Positions 24,101 to 35,997 of a stretch of DNA of 64,000 nucleotides are shown piece after piece. Each line of letters opens with the position of its first letter. The stretch's first letter is position 1. Under the pieces are notes generated by a model that was not told the DNA's origin, ran no database searches, and was given only the letters and a program-made list of their open reading frames with translations. Both the position numbers and the translations under genes were made by a program. The DNA is from Ceratopteris richardii. Taxonomy: Eukaryota; Streptophyta; Polypodiopsida; Polypodiales; Pteridaceae. Where the stretch lies: contig CM035407.1 of the NCBI GenBank assembly GCA_020310875.1, positions 205,033,608 through 205,097,607 on the forward strand. Direction: 5' to 3'.

Positions 24101-25162
24101 AGACCCACTTAGGGCTATATATTACAATGTATTCTGTAGTGATGTAAATAATACTTTTACTGTTGTGCCTAGAAAACATTTCTCCCTTCTTATAGACATA
24201 CCCTATGGATTTAGAATGTTGGGATCAATGAATGATGATGAGCCTTTCAAGCACCCTCAAATTCAGAAGGTGGTCACCGATTTTGCCGATTTGACTATGT
24301 CTCCTCTTTGGAGGATAGTAATTTTCCATAGCAGAGACTAGTCTTTCTCTGTTTCAACTGCTCTGAAGTCAAGATGTCATGCTGTGGAGTGCCTCACATG
24401 GTAAGTGATCTTCTTTCTATCTCCATGGCTTTAATGATTCGCTCTTTCACTTATAGTTCTCGTTGGCAGGGTGAAGACAAACGTGAATCATACTCCTTTG
24501 CATAGGTTTGTGAGCTCCACTGAATGCATTACAGTTGGCTATTATGATGAAGTAAGCAAAAGGAGAGTCAAGGAGCACTACAATGAGAATGGGATCTCCA
24601 ATGTGCTCATGTTCCCAGTTGTTACCAAGAAACTTCATCATGTAGCTGGGGACAAGACAATGGTTAACCCCTATCAAAAGCCACAAAAGCTAATAATGAT
24701 ATTGATTCAACTATTCTCCAATGATGATGACTTGGTTCTCGACCTTTTTTTGGGCACAGGTAATTTCAATTGTAATATTTCTCATTACATATGATGCTGA
24801 TTGGCCTCTAAGTGGTTTTGTCTGTTTCAGGGATGACTCTTGCTTGCTCCTTAAAGATGTTCAGGCGATGCATAGCTGTGGAGAAGGATGATGCTCAAGT
24901 GAGCTTCATTAGAATGAGAATCAATGGGTTGAATGAATGCCCAGATGAAGACCAAGAGGTTGGAAGGAAGCACAATGCAGACACAGAGAGATTCCAACCA
25001 GCTTCAAGGGAGCCTGTTCCCCCACTTGCAGATGAATCGAGAGACATGGCTGACCTTGAAGAGCCAATCTTGGAGCAAGAGAGGCAGGAGATGTGTTTTA
25101 GGGCTCCAGAGGATCCCATTATGCATGCGCCTAAGGAAACCTATGATCAGCTTCTATTGTAG
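21188..25162 (+). CDS. ParB/sulfiredoxin-like domain plus beta-class DNA methyltransferase, multi-exon
   Basis: Proposed exons: 21188-21222 (MEKKNFGKSTQ), 21941 to about 23150, about 23170-23327, 23410 to about 23550, about 23980-24400, 24470-24759 and 24831-25162. Most junctions fit GT/AG sites and keep frame; the join between exons two and three is unresolved. Exon two encodes a lysine-rich and acidic serine-rich stretch (likely nuclear signal), then about 110 residues resembling the ParB/sulfiredoxin fold: FHLPINIIHRPP, VVPFLVMVDPNE, YTYYVIGGSHSAEARRQL (GG-x-H signature) and RYAECKIY. The later exons show methyltransferase motifs in beta-class order: catalytic LLIDIPYGF (D-x-P-Y, 24195-24206), a motif X-like NPYQKPQKL, then the SAM-binding DLFLGTG split by an intron, and CIAVEKDDAQ. 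This predicts DNA N6-adenine or N4-cytosine methylation. ParB-like/methylase pairings are familiar from phages and bacteria. The methyltransferase half has at least one in-frame interruption, so this copy may be inactive. The domains are clear; function is inferred. Confidence 0.7.
21345..21884. repeat. palindrome array 1 (about 17 units), inside intron 1 of the methyltransferase gene
   Basis: About 17 complete and one partial copies of a 19-bp palindrome, consensus GTCGATGCCAGGCATCGAC, recur every 30-35 bp. Arms of eight bases (GTCGATGC and GCATCGAC) flank a three-base centre, usually CAG or CTG. Many units are extended by AA and TT to ten-base arms. Spacers are short and semi-conserved (TTGCACCCTCAA, TTTTAGGTGCAA, TTTAAGGTGCAA). 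Most variants are C-to-T or G-to-A changes. The array fills most of the interval between the proposed first exon (ending 21222) and the acceptor at 21940. The Met-Pro-Gly-Ile-Asp and Cys-Leu-Ala-Ser-Thr peptides it would encode in open frames are artefacts. Confidence 0.95.
23590..23886. repeat. palindrome array 2 (about 9 units), inside a later intron of the same gene
   Basis: Nine full copies and one partial copy of the same palindrome (best unit GTCGATGCCTGGCATCGAC near 23838) occur at 25-40 bp spacing. Spacers differ from array 1 (TTACTGCTGAAT, TTTCAGCAGAAA), so the palindrome is conserved better than the DNA between units. The array lies between the exon ending near 23550 and the next exon starting near 23980, so both arrays are intronic. 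Confidence 0.93.
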
Positions 25163-25859
25163 AGTCTTATTACTCTTGTAAAACATACATGAAATGTAAA
25201 GATCATTTTAGTAGAAATATAATGCCAAGTTCTGCTTCCATTTTGTGCAAAGATATACTTATCTTGCGCATTTCTCTGATGAATGTGTGAATGTTTGTTA
25301 ATATAATTTTGTTGATTATAATCTTCTCTTGGGAATGCTTTTGTGATATTCATTTCATATGCTATGAAAATGGCCCTACATTCAATGAGGATCTTAACTA
25401 TACAAAGGGATGATGTTAATTGCCTTGTTAAAATGTTGACGACTTTTGCAACACATGTACTGTGAATTTCGATTAACCAGTGCTTGTTGAGGTTCTAGAT
25501 GTAATGAAGGAGTTTTGCCAATTCTTACATGTACCTTTAACGCTGATCTCTTATCAAAGGTCATGATGTGGGATTCTTGATCATGTTGAACGATTAGTTT
25601 TCATGGCACAAAGCATTTTAACATATCTATCTTGACTACTTGGGTTATAGGATAAAGGTTCTCATCAATATTTACAAGCAAGTACACGTGTTTTTTTCTA
25701 GATATTGTGAAATGACCATTTTATTGCCTGATTTCATGGTCTTTAGGCAAAAAGGAATAGAGAACATGTCTTTGTTCTCCTTTGTTGTGACTCAGTGTTG
25801 GTTGCAGAATGACCTCCACAATTTACATTCAAGTTAGGAGAACACTCCCAACAAAGACA
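25163..25859. other. 3' flank of the methyltransferase gene, AT-rich
   Basis: No coding sequence was recognised. The stretch after the stop at 25162 is AT-rich and has polyadenylation-like AATATAA/AATGTAA sequences (25194-25310), which would suit a 3' UTR of 100-150 nt. Nothing else was seen. Confidence 0.35.
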
Positions 25860-28800
25860 TATGAATGACCAAGAGATAATACATAATAACCCAAACAACA
25901 CTAGAGTGACACCGAAGTATGCACCAGACAATGCTAGATCAATTTTGGAGCTTGTTTTAGCTAACTTGGAAATCATTTTGAGCTTGGATCCACACTCTAC
26001 TGAAGAATCCCCTGAGACTGTTCCAAACATCACGAAAGTGCCACAATCCATTTCTTCAAACTACAATGATCAACCACATGTTGAACTACAACTAGTCTAA
26101 AAAAAATAGTATGACACTCCAGCTACCTATTCGAATTCCTTTAGGCAAGCTCCTTTCTTTATCTAGTTTTTAGTCATGAAATCCTGAGACAATTAGAAGA
26201 TAAGCTTCCTCCAACACCATTGCACAATGTTACACATGTAGAGAGTGGGTTTGTTGATCATGGAGATCCACTTATCATGTTTTGGCATCAAAACAAATAG
26301 ATTAACAAAGTTCTTATTGATCGAGGCTCTAGTGTTAATATCAACATGCTCAACATTTGCAATCAACTTGGATGGAAGGGATACCAACGCCTTTCTTTGT
26401 TATATGGAGGTGCAGTCAAGAGTGAAGCCATTAGATATTATCAGAGATATCCTTGTCATCATGCAAGGGGCTACTTTTATATTAACTTTCGTGGTTCTCG
26501 ACCTCATTGGAGGAGAAGCCGATTATAATGTGCTTAGTGGACACTCATGGCCTAAGCAAGCAAAACTAGTACAAGATTGGTCTAGCAATCACCTTTCCTT
26601 CTTGTCAGAACCTACCCATTTAGTAGATGGAATCCCAAAAGATGAGGGCATGCATTTCTAATTGATGAATAGGATTTACTCACAATCGATGTTATTAATG
26701 TTTATCACATAGTGATGAGATATCTGTGGCCTCATGCAGAACCATTTGTAAACAATATCATGCTGCTAGAACCAGCTCGACCAAGTGTTGAATGTAATGA
26801 GACTCACCAATCTCTCGTAAAACTATCACTAATATTAATAAATCCTTGTCCTATCAGAATGTGTATAGGGTAAGCAGAACCATTTTGGACCCAACTTCTT
26901 AACTTACTCATAGAGTTCCAGAATGTTTTTTGTTTAGAATATGCTAACATGCAGGGTCTTAACACCATATTATATTAGCACCGCATTCTTCTTAGACCGG
27001 AATTATGCCAAAGTAATTAAACACAAAATTGACGAATTATTAAATGTGAGATTCATAGTTCCTATGGAAAATTTGAAATGGTTATGACCTATTGTGATAT
27101 AAGCCGCTTTCATTACCAACTGGGGTGTTTTTGCTTGTAGATTTATGTGGTTTGAAACACGAGATGCACATAGCACCTTTCAAAGTTGTAGGTAGGAAAT
27201 CTTCTCTCCATATCCCATGGATCTTTTATGAATTTTCCTACATGATTTCTCTGTATTAGGACTTATGCATTTACATCTACAGCATTTACAACTCGGTTTT
27301 CAGTGTTGTGAGGAAGTAAGGCTTTGCTTAAATCCTTTGAAGCCCATTTTCATAGTCAATTGCGAAAAACTTTTGGATCATATTATTTCTAAAGCAGGTA
27401 TTATTGTTGATCTTGATAAAGTTGTGAATATTTGAAAAGCTCAATCCCCTACTCCTAAAGAAGTATAAAGATTCCTAGGGTAGATTAAATGGCACTGCAT
27501 GCATTTAAGGTGTTTGGTCATGTAACAATTAAACTTGATAGATTAATGCATGTGTCCCTCATTCAATTTAGTTTGGTAATGAATGTAAAACCTTTAATCG
27601 ATTGAAGTACCTCATTATCCAAGCACTAGTTATGTAAGCTCCCAATTGGGATTTATTATGCAAGTTACCAATGATCTATAGCATAACATAATTATTATGT
27701 TACTAAACAAGAATTTTTAGGACTAATTTATTCGATTAAAAGAATTTTCCATTCTCTCCTTGTCAAAAAATTCACATTTCATGTGGATCACTTGGCTCTT
27801 ATACCTTATTTTGTATGTCAGCAAGCACTAATTAGATGACTTGCTTGGTGGGGCTCTACTTCTAGAAGAATTCGACTTTGAAATTTGGCATCAGGTTCAT
27901 CACATAGTATTGTAGATTATATGTCTCAATTAGATTCTAGAGAACCACCAGAGGGCATCAAAGACACTTTCCCATATGCAAAATTTTTTGAAATTGTTGA
28001 ACAATCACCAAATCTTGATCCTCATCCCTTGAGTCACTCAACCAATTGTACATGGTATTAATTACTTTACACTTTTTTGGAAAATGGGATTATGCCTTCA
28101 TACTTTTCCAGAATCGCCAATGAGAAGCTCTCTCGATGTAGCAAACAATTATGAATTCTAGTAGACCAATTATATCACCAAGACATTATTAGCACATGGC
28201 TTATGTGTGCTCAACCCCACAAGAAATTAACAATCATTTCAAAAGCACATAATCACCTTGCAACATGGCATTTAGAGGTAGAGTTCACTAGCAAAAAAAT
28301 CGTGCAATCTGGCCTCTAGCCTACTCTACAAAAAGATGTTTGTTGTTTTATTTTAACTTGTGAAACTTGTCAACGATTGAAAGAACCACTCCTGCAACAT
28401 GTATTTCTGCTACAACTTGTTCTACCACTACATCACTTTAAAAATGGGTTTTGGATTTTGTTGGTCCTATCTATCGGATTATAAATTTTGGTAATGTGGA
28501 TCTTCTCACTTCTACTACTTATGGTACAAAATGGGCAAAAGATTGTCCACTTGAGCAGGAAAATGCAATAGAAATATCTCAATAATTAACTAAGGAACCT
28601 TTTTCATGCTTTGGGTTACCTTTATTTTATGAATTTAGTTATCTAGTATATTATGGACCATTATACAATTAAGCATAAATTTAGCTCTCCATACTATCCC
28701 ATAGAAAATGGCCTTACAAAAAGAACTAATAAGGCTCTCTTGCACATACTCTAGAAGATGATCATAGAACACTAGGATCAGTATCTATCGAGGAAACTTT

Positions 28801-30056
28801 GAGCTTATCCTACTACATATGGATTTAATCCTTTTAAATTAGCATTTGCTCTAGAAGCAATCCTATCCTTTGAAATTGTAGCATCCAATTTATTGATAGT
28901 AGTACAACATCAACTTTTGCTAGACGAATCCCTCGGACATTGCATCGAAAATCTGTGCCACTTAGAAGCGGATAAATATGAGAGTTTCTGATTTTGCAAG
29001 CGATGTAGGACAAATAGAAAAATTAGCACGATCGTAATTTGAAAATGCCTCTTTTTAGCATTGGTGATATGGTTCTAATATTTTACTCAAAAATTAAAAA
29101 AGTAGAGGAAAATTTAAAATTCAATGGTCGTGACCTTTTATCATTAATTAATAAATTGGACTTGTCGCTTTCATGCTCTGAAAGTTTAACCAAACAAATC
29201 ATTAAAGTTTTGGTTAATGGTTTGAGAATGCATCCCTACCACCAATGGAATCATCATCGCTAACAATTGTACATCACATTTTGAAGTCCAACAATATCAT
29301 TTAGAACTTCAATGAATGAAAAATACAATGCAATAATAACAAGAAGAGGAGATTGACAAATTGCTCCCCTCCAAGCAGTTATTGCAATCACTATGGGGGA
29401 AGAATGTAGAGCTCAGTAATGAAATCCAAAACCTTCAGTCTATTTGGAAACATTAAAGGCCAATGTTAGAGCCAAAGAAGCAGAATATGGACGATTTTAC
29501 CAAGAAAGCAATCAATTGTAGAACGAAAGTACAAACTTTTCTTACAATTAAATCAATTATTTTTCTTACAGTTGTAGAATGCCGCCAATCATATCAAGCA
29601 AAACAAACCATCTTAGAATGAGAAAGATAGATAATTACTTTGCAGAACACCATCCATGGAAAAGAGGTGACAATCCATGATATCCAAGTACAAGCCAACC
29701 AATATTAAGAACAACTAAAGACCATTGTTCATAAAGACCAAAGAATTACAGAAATCGAATGCCATTCAAATAGTGCCTCTAGACACTGCTTACATACAAA
29801 CTATCAAAGAATGGAGATTAGAAGCTACAACGGCCAAGGCAACCATTTACAAAGCCTCCCATGTAGCTTCAACATCATGGGAAGGGACCATTCCTCAACA
29901 ATCCATGCTGTAGTAGCTCGTCCATAATCTATGGAAAAACCTCAAGACAACCTAGAATGAGCACTTGGTTTTTCTTTCTGGCCAAATTCATGAGGACTTA
30001 GCAGATGACCCTATGGATGAGGAGACCTTGGTTTGAGTCCACTAGAGTGCACCAAT
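25860..30056 (+). mobile_element. Ty3/gypsy relic with protease, RT, RNase H and integrase traces
   Basis: The + strand order is that of a gypsy pol: a retropepsin patch near 26.31 kb (VLIDRGSSVNINMLN), reverse transcriptase near 26.99-27.5 kb (KVIKHKIDELLNVRFIVPME, GIIVDLDKVVNI), RNase H near 27.65-27.8 kb (TKQEFLGLIYSIKR, TFHVDHLALI) and integrase near 28.3-28.95 kb (KFSSPYYPIENGLTKRTNKA, YGFNPFKLAFALEA). The C-terminal integrase tail continues to about 29.25 kb. It is broken very many times and is the oldest of the larger elements here. An LTR may start near 30057 (TGTTAGGCGACTTTTGG), but no second copy was found. Confidence 0.7.
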
Positions 30057-30189
30057 GTTAGGCGACTTTTGGAATCTTTAAAAACTTGCGATATGTGACT
30101 GTCGTGTATAGGAATACCCTCTATCGTATTCACCTAATATTAAATTTCAGATTTTTATATAAAAATATACTTATCGGTTGCATTTGTTA

Positions 30190-30345
30190 GTATTTCTCCA
30201 GAGGTGAATAAGTGTTCCATAACAGCAGCCACTTCCATAAGAGGCACTTAGCCTCTCAAACCCCTTAGGGTGATGAGTTCAATGAGATCAATGATTTAAG
30301 AACCCCGATAATTTTGGACTCTGCACCATTTTGGTTGTGTAGATA
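30190..30345 (-). repeat. dispersed repeat, inverted copy of 11320-11480
   Basis: On the - strand this reads ACCAAAATGGTG, TTCTTAAATCATTGATC, CATCACCCTAAGGGG, CTTATGGAAGTGGCTGC, TATTCACCTCTGGAG, in the same order as the 11.3 kb copy. It follows the gypsy relic and may be part of that relic's LTR. Confidence 0.5.
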
Positions 30346-30546
30346 GGTCATGAATCGAATTAGTATAAACATCAAGATGATGTAAATAACATCAACAATG
30401 ATGTAGGTTAATATACTAAATCTAAGATTTTGTGCTTTAACTAAACACATGGATGGTGATATTGGAATAAACTATAAGAATAAAATATATATTTTGTACC
30501 TAGTTGATGAAAACATACAATAATCCAAAAATATAAATAAATGCTC

Positions 30547-30551
30547 TAAGT
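30547..30551. repeat. target-site duplication TAAGT, left copy
   Basis: TAAGT immediately precedes the left LTR and is repeated exactly at 37159-37163 after the right LTR. A 5-bp duplication is typical of Copia integration. Confidence 0.9.
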
Positions 30552-31735
30552 TGTTGAGGTTATATGATGTCGCGGCAAAAGCTTGTTCACTAACAAGACT
30601 GCAGAAAATTGCCACGCCTCAACTAGAACTAAGCTAGAGTGATATTAGAACACCTCTATAATCATCAGTAGCTTAGCAACCTTCTGAAACTGAAAACTTT
30701 ATAACTGTCTTTAGTGAAAACTGAAAATTCACTTTATAGAAAGCTTCGCGTTTCCTTCAAGCTTTAATTCTGAACTGATTTACCTCAAACTTTACACTAC
30801 TGTGTTTGCTTACAGTTAAATAATCTCTCTGTCACTTAACTGTGTAAAAACTGTGTTTTGAACTCACCGTAATTTCACTGTAACTTCACCAGACTATTAC
30901 CGGACTGTCACTATAATCTTACCGGAATCTTACCAAAATCAATTGCAATTCTGTTTGTAGTTACTTCAAATGTTTGTAATTGAGATAAGGAAGTAATACC
31001 TGAGCTTCCTTTAGTAAATGAACTCTATCTGAAGTTTGAGAAAAAACTTCACCAATTCTGAATGTCTTTTACGGTTAGACTTTGTACTGTGTGCATGTCC
31101 CGTTTCACAAAACTCTTTTGATCAGTTTGTAGTTCATACTCCTAGCTTCAAGATGAGCTAGCACTCATAAAAATCTTTACACTGTGCTGTGAGATCTAAT
31201 CTCTCAGAAGTACCGGAAAAATGTTTACTGAGAAAATTGTAACTGTTAACTAACTTTCACAGTAACATGAAATCACTTTGATTTCTTCACATACAAAGAA
31301 TGCGCTCAAAAACTTCCACATGAACATGTGTTTTCTATTAGAGAAGATGTGTACAAATTGGCTTGGCCTCACTTCGCTCATAGCCACGAGAACTCTCCTA
31401 TGCTGAGTAGTGTCTCCTTACCATCTCTCTTACAGATGAATACCCTACATTTCAGGTTCTATTATTCATCTCTACATACACACACTTGCGTCTACTACAA
31501 GCGCTTCTACAGTAGCTCTCGTGCTCATATTCTCTTCTATATACTAAGCACTCTCTCAATTCTCTTATATGCATTTTGATCCGAGACTCAAAACTCGTAC
31601 TTCTAGAAGTTTCTACACTGTATATTACAAACGTGAATTTGTCCCTTCACTAAGGCTTTGATTTTCTAAATGCTTTGTTTCTGCTTCTCTTCATCTTTAT
31701 GTCGTTATGCCTAATTAGTGAGTGAATCTCCAACA
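30552..31735 (-). repeat. Copia LTR (3' LTR in element orientation)
   Basis: 1,184 bp, beginning TGTTGAGGTT and ending CTCCAACA on the + strand. It pairs with 35998-37158. Next to its right end, the - strand shows the polypurine tract GAGGGGGAGT (complement of 31736-31745), which identifies it as the 3' LTR. Confidence 0.92.
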
Positions 31736-34700
31736 ACTCCCCCTCAATCACTAATTAGCATCTTCCGGTCTTTCATATATTCCTCTTTTCTTTTATTCCT
31801 GCCATTCCTTTGAATCTGCTTGTCTTTACTCCATCCAAGCTCTTTGTCAGAATATCTGCAATTTGATCTTTTGTAGGAGTGAATACTATTTCCTCTCCTT
31901 CTCCATTACCTTTTCCCTCAGAAAATGATATTGAATTTCTATGTGTTTTGTTCTTGCATGAAATACTAGATTTGCTACAAGATACAACGAGCTCATATTG
32001 TCTCCATGTATGATAGGTATACCTTGATCAATACCAATGCTTTTGAACAAAGTCTGCATCCATATCACTTCTTTAGCTGCTTCCACAAGTCCTTTATATT
32101 CAGCTTCTGTTGACGATAAAGCCACTGTGTGTTGCTTCTTTGAACACCAGCTTACAAGCTTATCTCCCAGGTATATCATATACCCATGTGTTGACCTTCT
32201 GTCATCTTGACTTCCTGCCCAGTCTGAGTCACTGTATGCTCTCAGCTTTATATCTGATGTAAAAGGATAATATAATCCTTCTTTTATAGTTCTTTTGATA
32301 TATCTAAGAACTCTTTGTCCTGCAACCCAATGTTGATCCTTCAGACAATGCATGAACTGTGAGAGAACTCCCACTGCATAATTGAGATCAGGTCTTGTTA
32401 ATGTAGCATAAATTAAACTTCCCACTAACGACTGATACTTCTTCATATCTTTAAAATCTGCACCACCATATTTGCTGAGTTTATGATTTACTTCAAGCGG
32501 TGTTGAAGCTTCTCTGCAATTCTCCATGTTAAACTTCTTTACTAAGTTTAGGAGATACATTTCTTGTGAAACATATACACCATGATTTGTATATGTGACT
32601 TCCATTCCAAGAAAGTATGATAACTTTCCTAGATCACTAATCTTGAACTCTTTTTCAAGTAATCTTTTTACCTTCTTGATTCCTTCATCTGAGGTACCTG
32701 TGATTATAATGTCATCTACATAAATACAAATGTAGATCATACCTTCATCCGTTCTCTTAATAAGTAGACTTGCATCTGCTTTTGAGCTTTGGTATCCAAG
32801 ATCATTGAGATACTTCACAAGTCTGTAATTCCAGGCTCTTGGAGCTTGCTTCAATCCATAGAGAGCTCTTCTTAATCTGCAAACATGATTTGGGTAACTG
32901 GAACTTACAAACCCTTCAGGTTGTTCCATGTAGACTTCATCTGATATATATCCATTTAAAAATGCATTCTTTATATCCAGCTGACTTAGCTTCCATCCTT
33001 TTGATGCTGCTATAGCAATCAATGTCCTTATGGTTGACATCTTTGCCACCGGACTAAATATCTCATCATAATCTATACCATGCATCTAAGCATAGCCTTT
33101 GACCACTAGTCTAGCTTTGTATCTGGCTATCCTTCCATCTGCAAGTTTCTTAACTTTATAAACCCAATTATTTCCAATCACTTTCTTACCATTTGGTTTT
33201 GGAACAATTTCCCAAGTCTTGTTCTCTTCCAGCGCTTTAAACTCCTCCTTCATCGCTTCTTCCCATTGTTCCTTACCTTTTGCTTCACTGTAATTCTGAG
33301 GTTCTTCATCTTCCTTTACTAAGTAAGCATAGTTTTTCTGAGTCAAATAAGAAGTGTCATAGGAATACCTTGTTGGTTGTTTCCTTACTCTGTTTGGCCT
33401 TCTTAGCTCATATTCTTCATGTGTATCTAAATACACATCTTCATCAAATCTTGGTCCATCTTCGTTTCTCATACCTGATCCGATCCTGGACGTACTTGCC
33501 TGCATGTGATCTTCATCTCCATTTACCTTCATACGTGATTTACCTTTTTCAATTCTTCTTATCTCTTCTTCAAGTGTTTCAACACTATGCTCTTTATCTG
33601 TATACCAGCTCTTTCCTTCATCAAATGTCACATCTCTGGAAACAATAAAATGTTTGGTTAGAGGACTCCATAACCTATAACCCATCTGTTTTTCATCATA
33701 TCCGATGAACACATATTTTTCAGATTTTGGTTCAAGCTTATGTCTCAGTTGTGATGGTACATAAGCATAAGCAACTGATCCAAACACTTTACAATGATCA
33801 AGTGTTGGTTTCTTACCCCACCAGGCTTCATAAGGGGTCATCCCATTTAAAGATGTACATGGTAATCTGTTTACAAGATATGTGCCTGTATTTACAGCCT
33901 CAACCCAAAGATAGTTTGGACAATTCTTCTCCTTTAACATTGCTCTTGCAAACTCAATTAGAGTTCGGTTTCTCCTTTTTGCTACTCCATTTTGTTGCGG
34001 TGTATACCTGCAAGTTATTTCTCTTTTGATACCTGCATTCCACAGATAATCATTGAACTCTTGAGAAAAATATTCTCCTCCTCCATCAGACCTTAGTCTT
34101 TTGAGTTTTTGTCCTGTAAGTCTTTCAGCATATGCATGAAAGCTTCAAGCACTTCTGACTTCTCTTTCAAAACATAAAGTGTTATCCATCTCGTTGCATC
34201 ATCAATAAAAAGAACGTAATACCTTGATCCACTGATAGATCCTTCTTTTGTCGGTCCCCATACATCTGTATGTATGAGCTCTAGCACACCATCATGTTTG
34301 TAACCATTTTTCTGAAATGGTAACCTGTGGGCTTTTCCCATCTAACAAGCTTCACATTTGTGAATCATATGTTGATTCTTCATATTCGGGAATCCTTTTA
34401 CAGACTGTTTTTCCACCATCATTTTGATTCCTTTTTCATTAAAATGTCCTAAACTGTTATGCCAGAGGTCTAACCCTGTAAACACCTCGTCACCATGTGT
34501 GATCAAGGCTTGACCAACATTCCCTTGTACTTTAAGAGTAAAAAGTCTACCTTCCTTTTTACCATGAACAATTTGTTTGTATCCTTTCTCTAGATCTTCA
34601 ACCTATTTGTACTGTATGATTTGACATGCCTCCTTCCAGTTCTGATAACAATTCTATATTTCCTAACAAATGATTTGAACAACCAGAGTCAATATAGAAT

Positions 34701-35997
34701 ACCTTGAGATCTTCATTCTCTGACGTACTTATCAAATTCATCATCAACGTTGTATGATCATCGTTCTGTGTATCATTCGCATAGTTGTAGTAGGTAGTGT
34801 TGTGAGACTGATTCTGTCCCCAACTTCTTGCTCCACCTCTACCATATCCGCCTCTTTGGCTTTGTCTTCCTCTTTGATATCTTCCACTTCTGCCTCTACT
34901 ATTATTGTTCTGATTCTGACTTGATCCTTGAGAATTATGCCAGCAATCATGAGCCAAATGATTGCTTAATCCACAGATCCAAAAAGTCTTCTTGTTGTTA
35001 GTATGATTACCTCTTCCTTTACCTCTACTTTTACTTCTTACGTTACCTCTTCCTCTTGCAAAATTTGTTTGAGTAGACATCTCTTATTCATCTTTTTGTT
35101 TACCTTTATCACCTTTCTTCTTATTCTTTGCATACATAGCCGAACTATGTCCTTTATCTCCGTCTGTCTTCAAATCTTGCTCAAACGTTAACATTAGTCC
35201 AAGCAACTGATTTAAATCTGGTACAAAATGATTTAAAGAAAGTTCAGTTGACAGTACTAAAGGTTTCCACCTTTCATCTCCTCTTAATCCTGCAAGCACT
35301 TGTGCTATTAACCTGTGATCTTCGATATCTTCATCAATAGATCCAAGACTGTCCGCCAAGTCTTTCATCTTAGTGACATAATCACTAATGCTTTGACTTT
35401 GCTTTTTCTTGAACGTTGTAAACTCTGACCATAAGCTAGCCTTCCTAGCTTTTGTCGTATTTTGGAAATGATCTTCCAATGCACTCCATATGTCTTCCAC
35501 TTTCTCCAGACCTCTAATGTGCGGTAGTAGATGATCTGTAATGGTATTGTATATATACGCTCTTGCCGTTGCATCTTTCTTCTACCACAGCTTCAAAGCT
35601 TCTAACTCTTCTTTCTTTGGTTGACTGTCATCTTCGAAAGTCGGCTTCTTTTCTTCTCCTGTCACATATATCATTAAGTCCTTACTCATAAATAAGGCTT
35701 CCATGCGCATTACCCATGTGGGATAATTATCTCTGTCCAATTTGTCAATAGAGATATGATCTGCCATAATCTTCTTGTTTCTGTTACTTTCGGCGAGTCT
35801 AATGTTAAAAGGTTTTACTTTTTACAAACCTTTACCCTTGAGAATGACTTCGGAACGCTTCTTTGATTCCGTTTGCTGTTGATCACTTCAGCTTTCACCT
35901 TTCTTGTGAAAGTTCTTCGAATTCTCTTGTATCTTCACTTTCATTTACTATTGAGAATGCTTCTGCTCTTCAGAATCTTTTATGCTCTGATACCACT

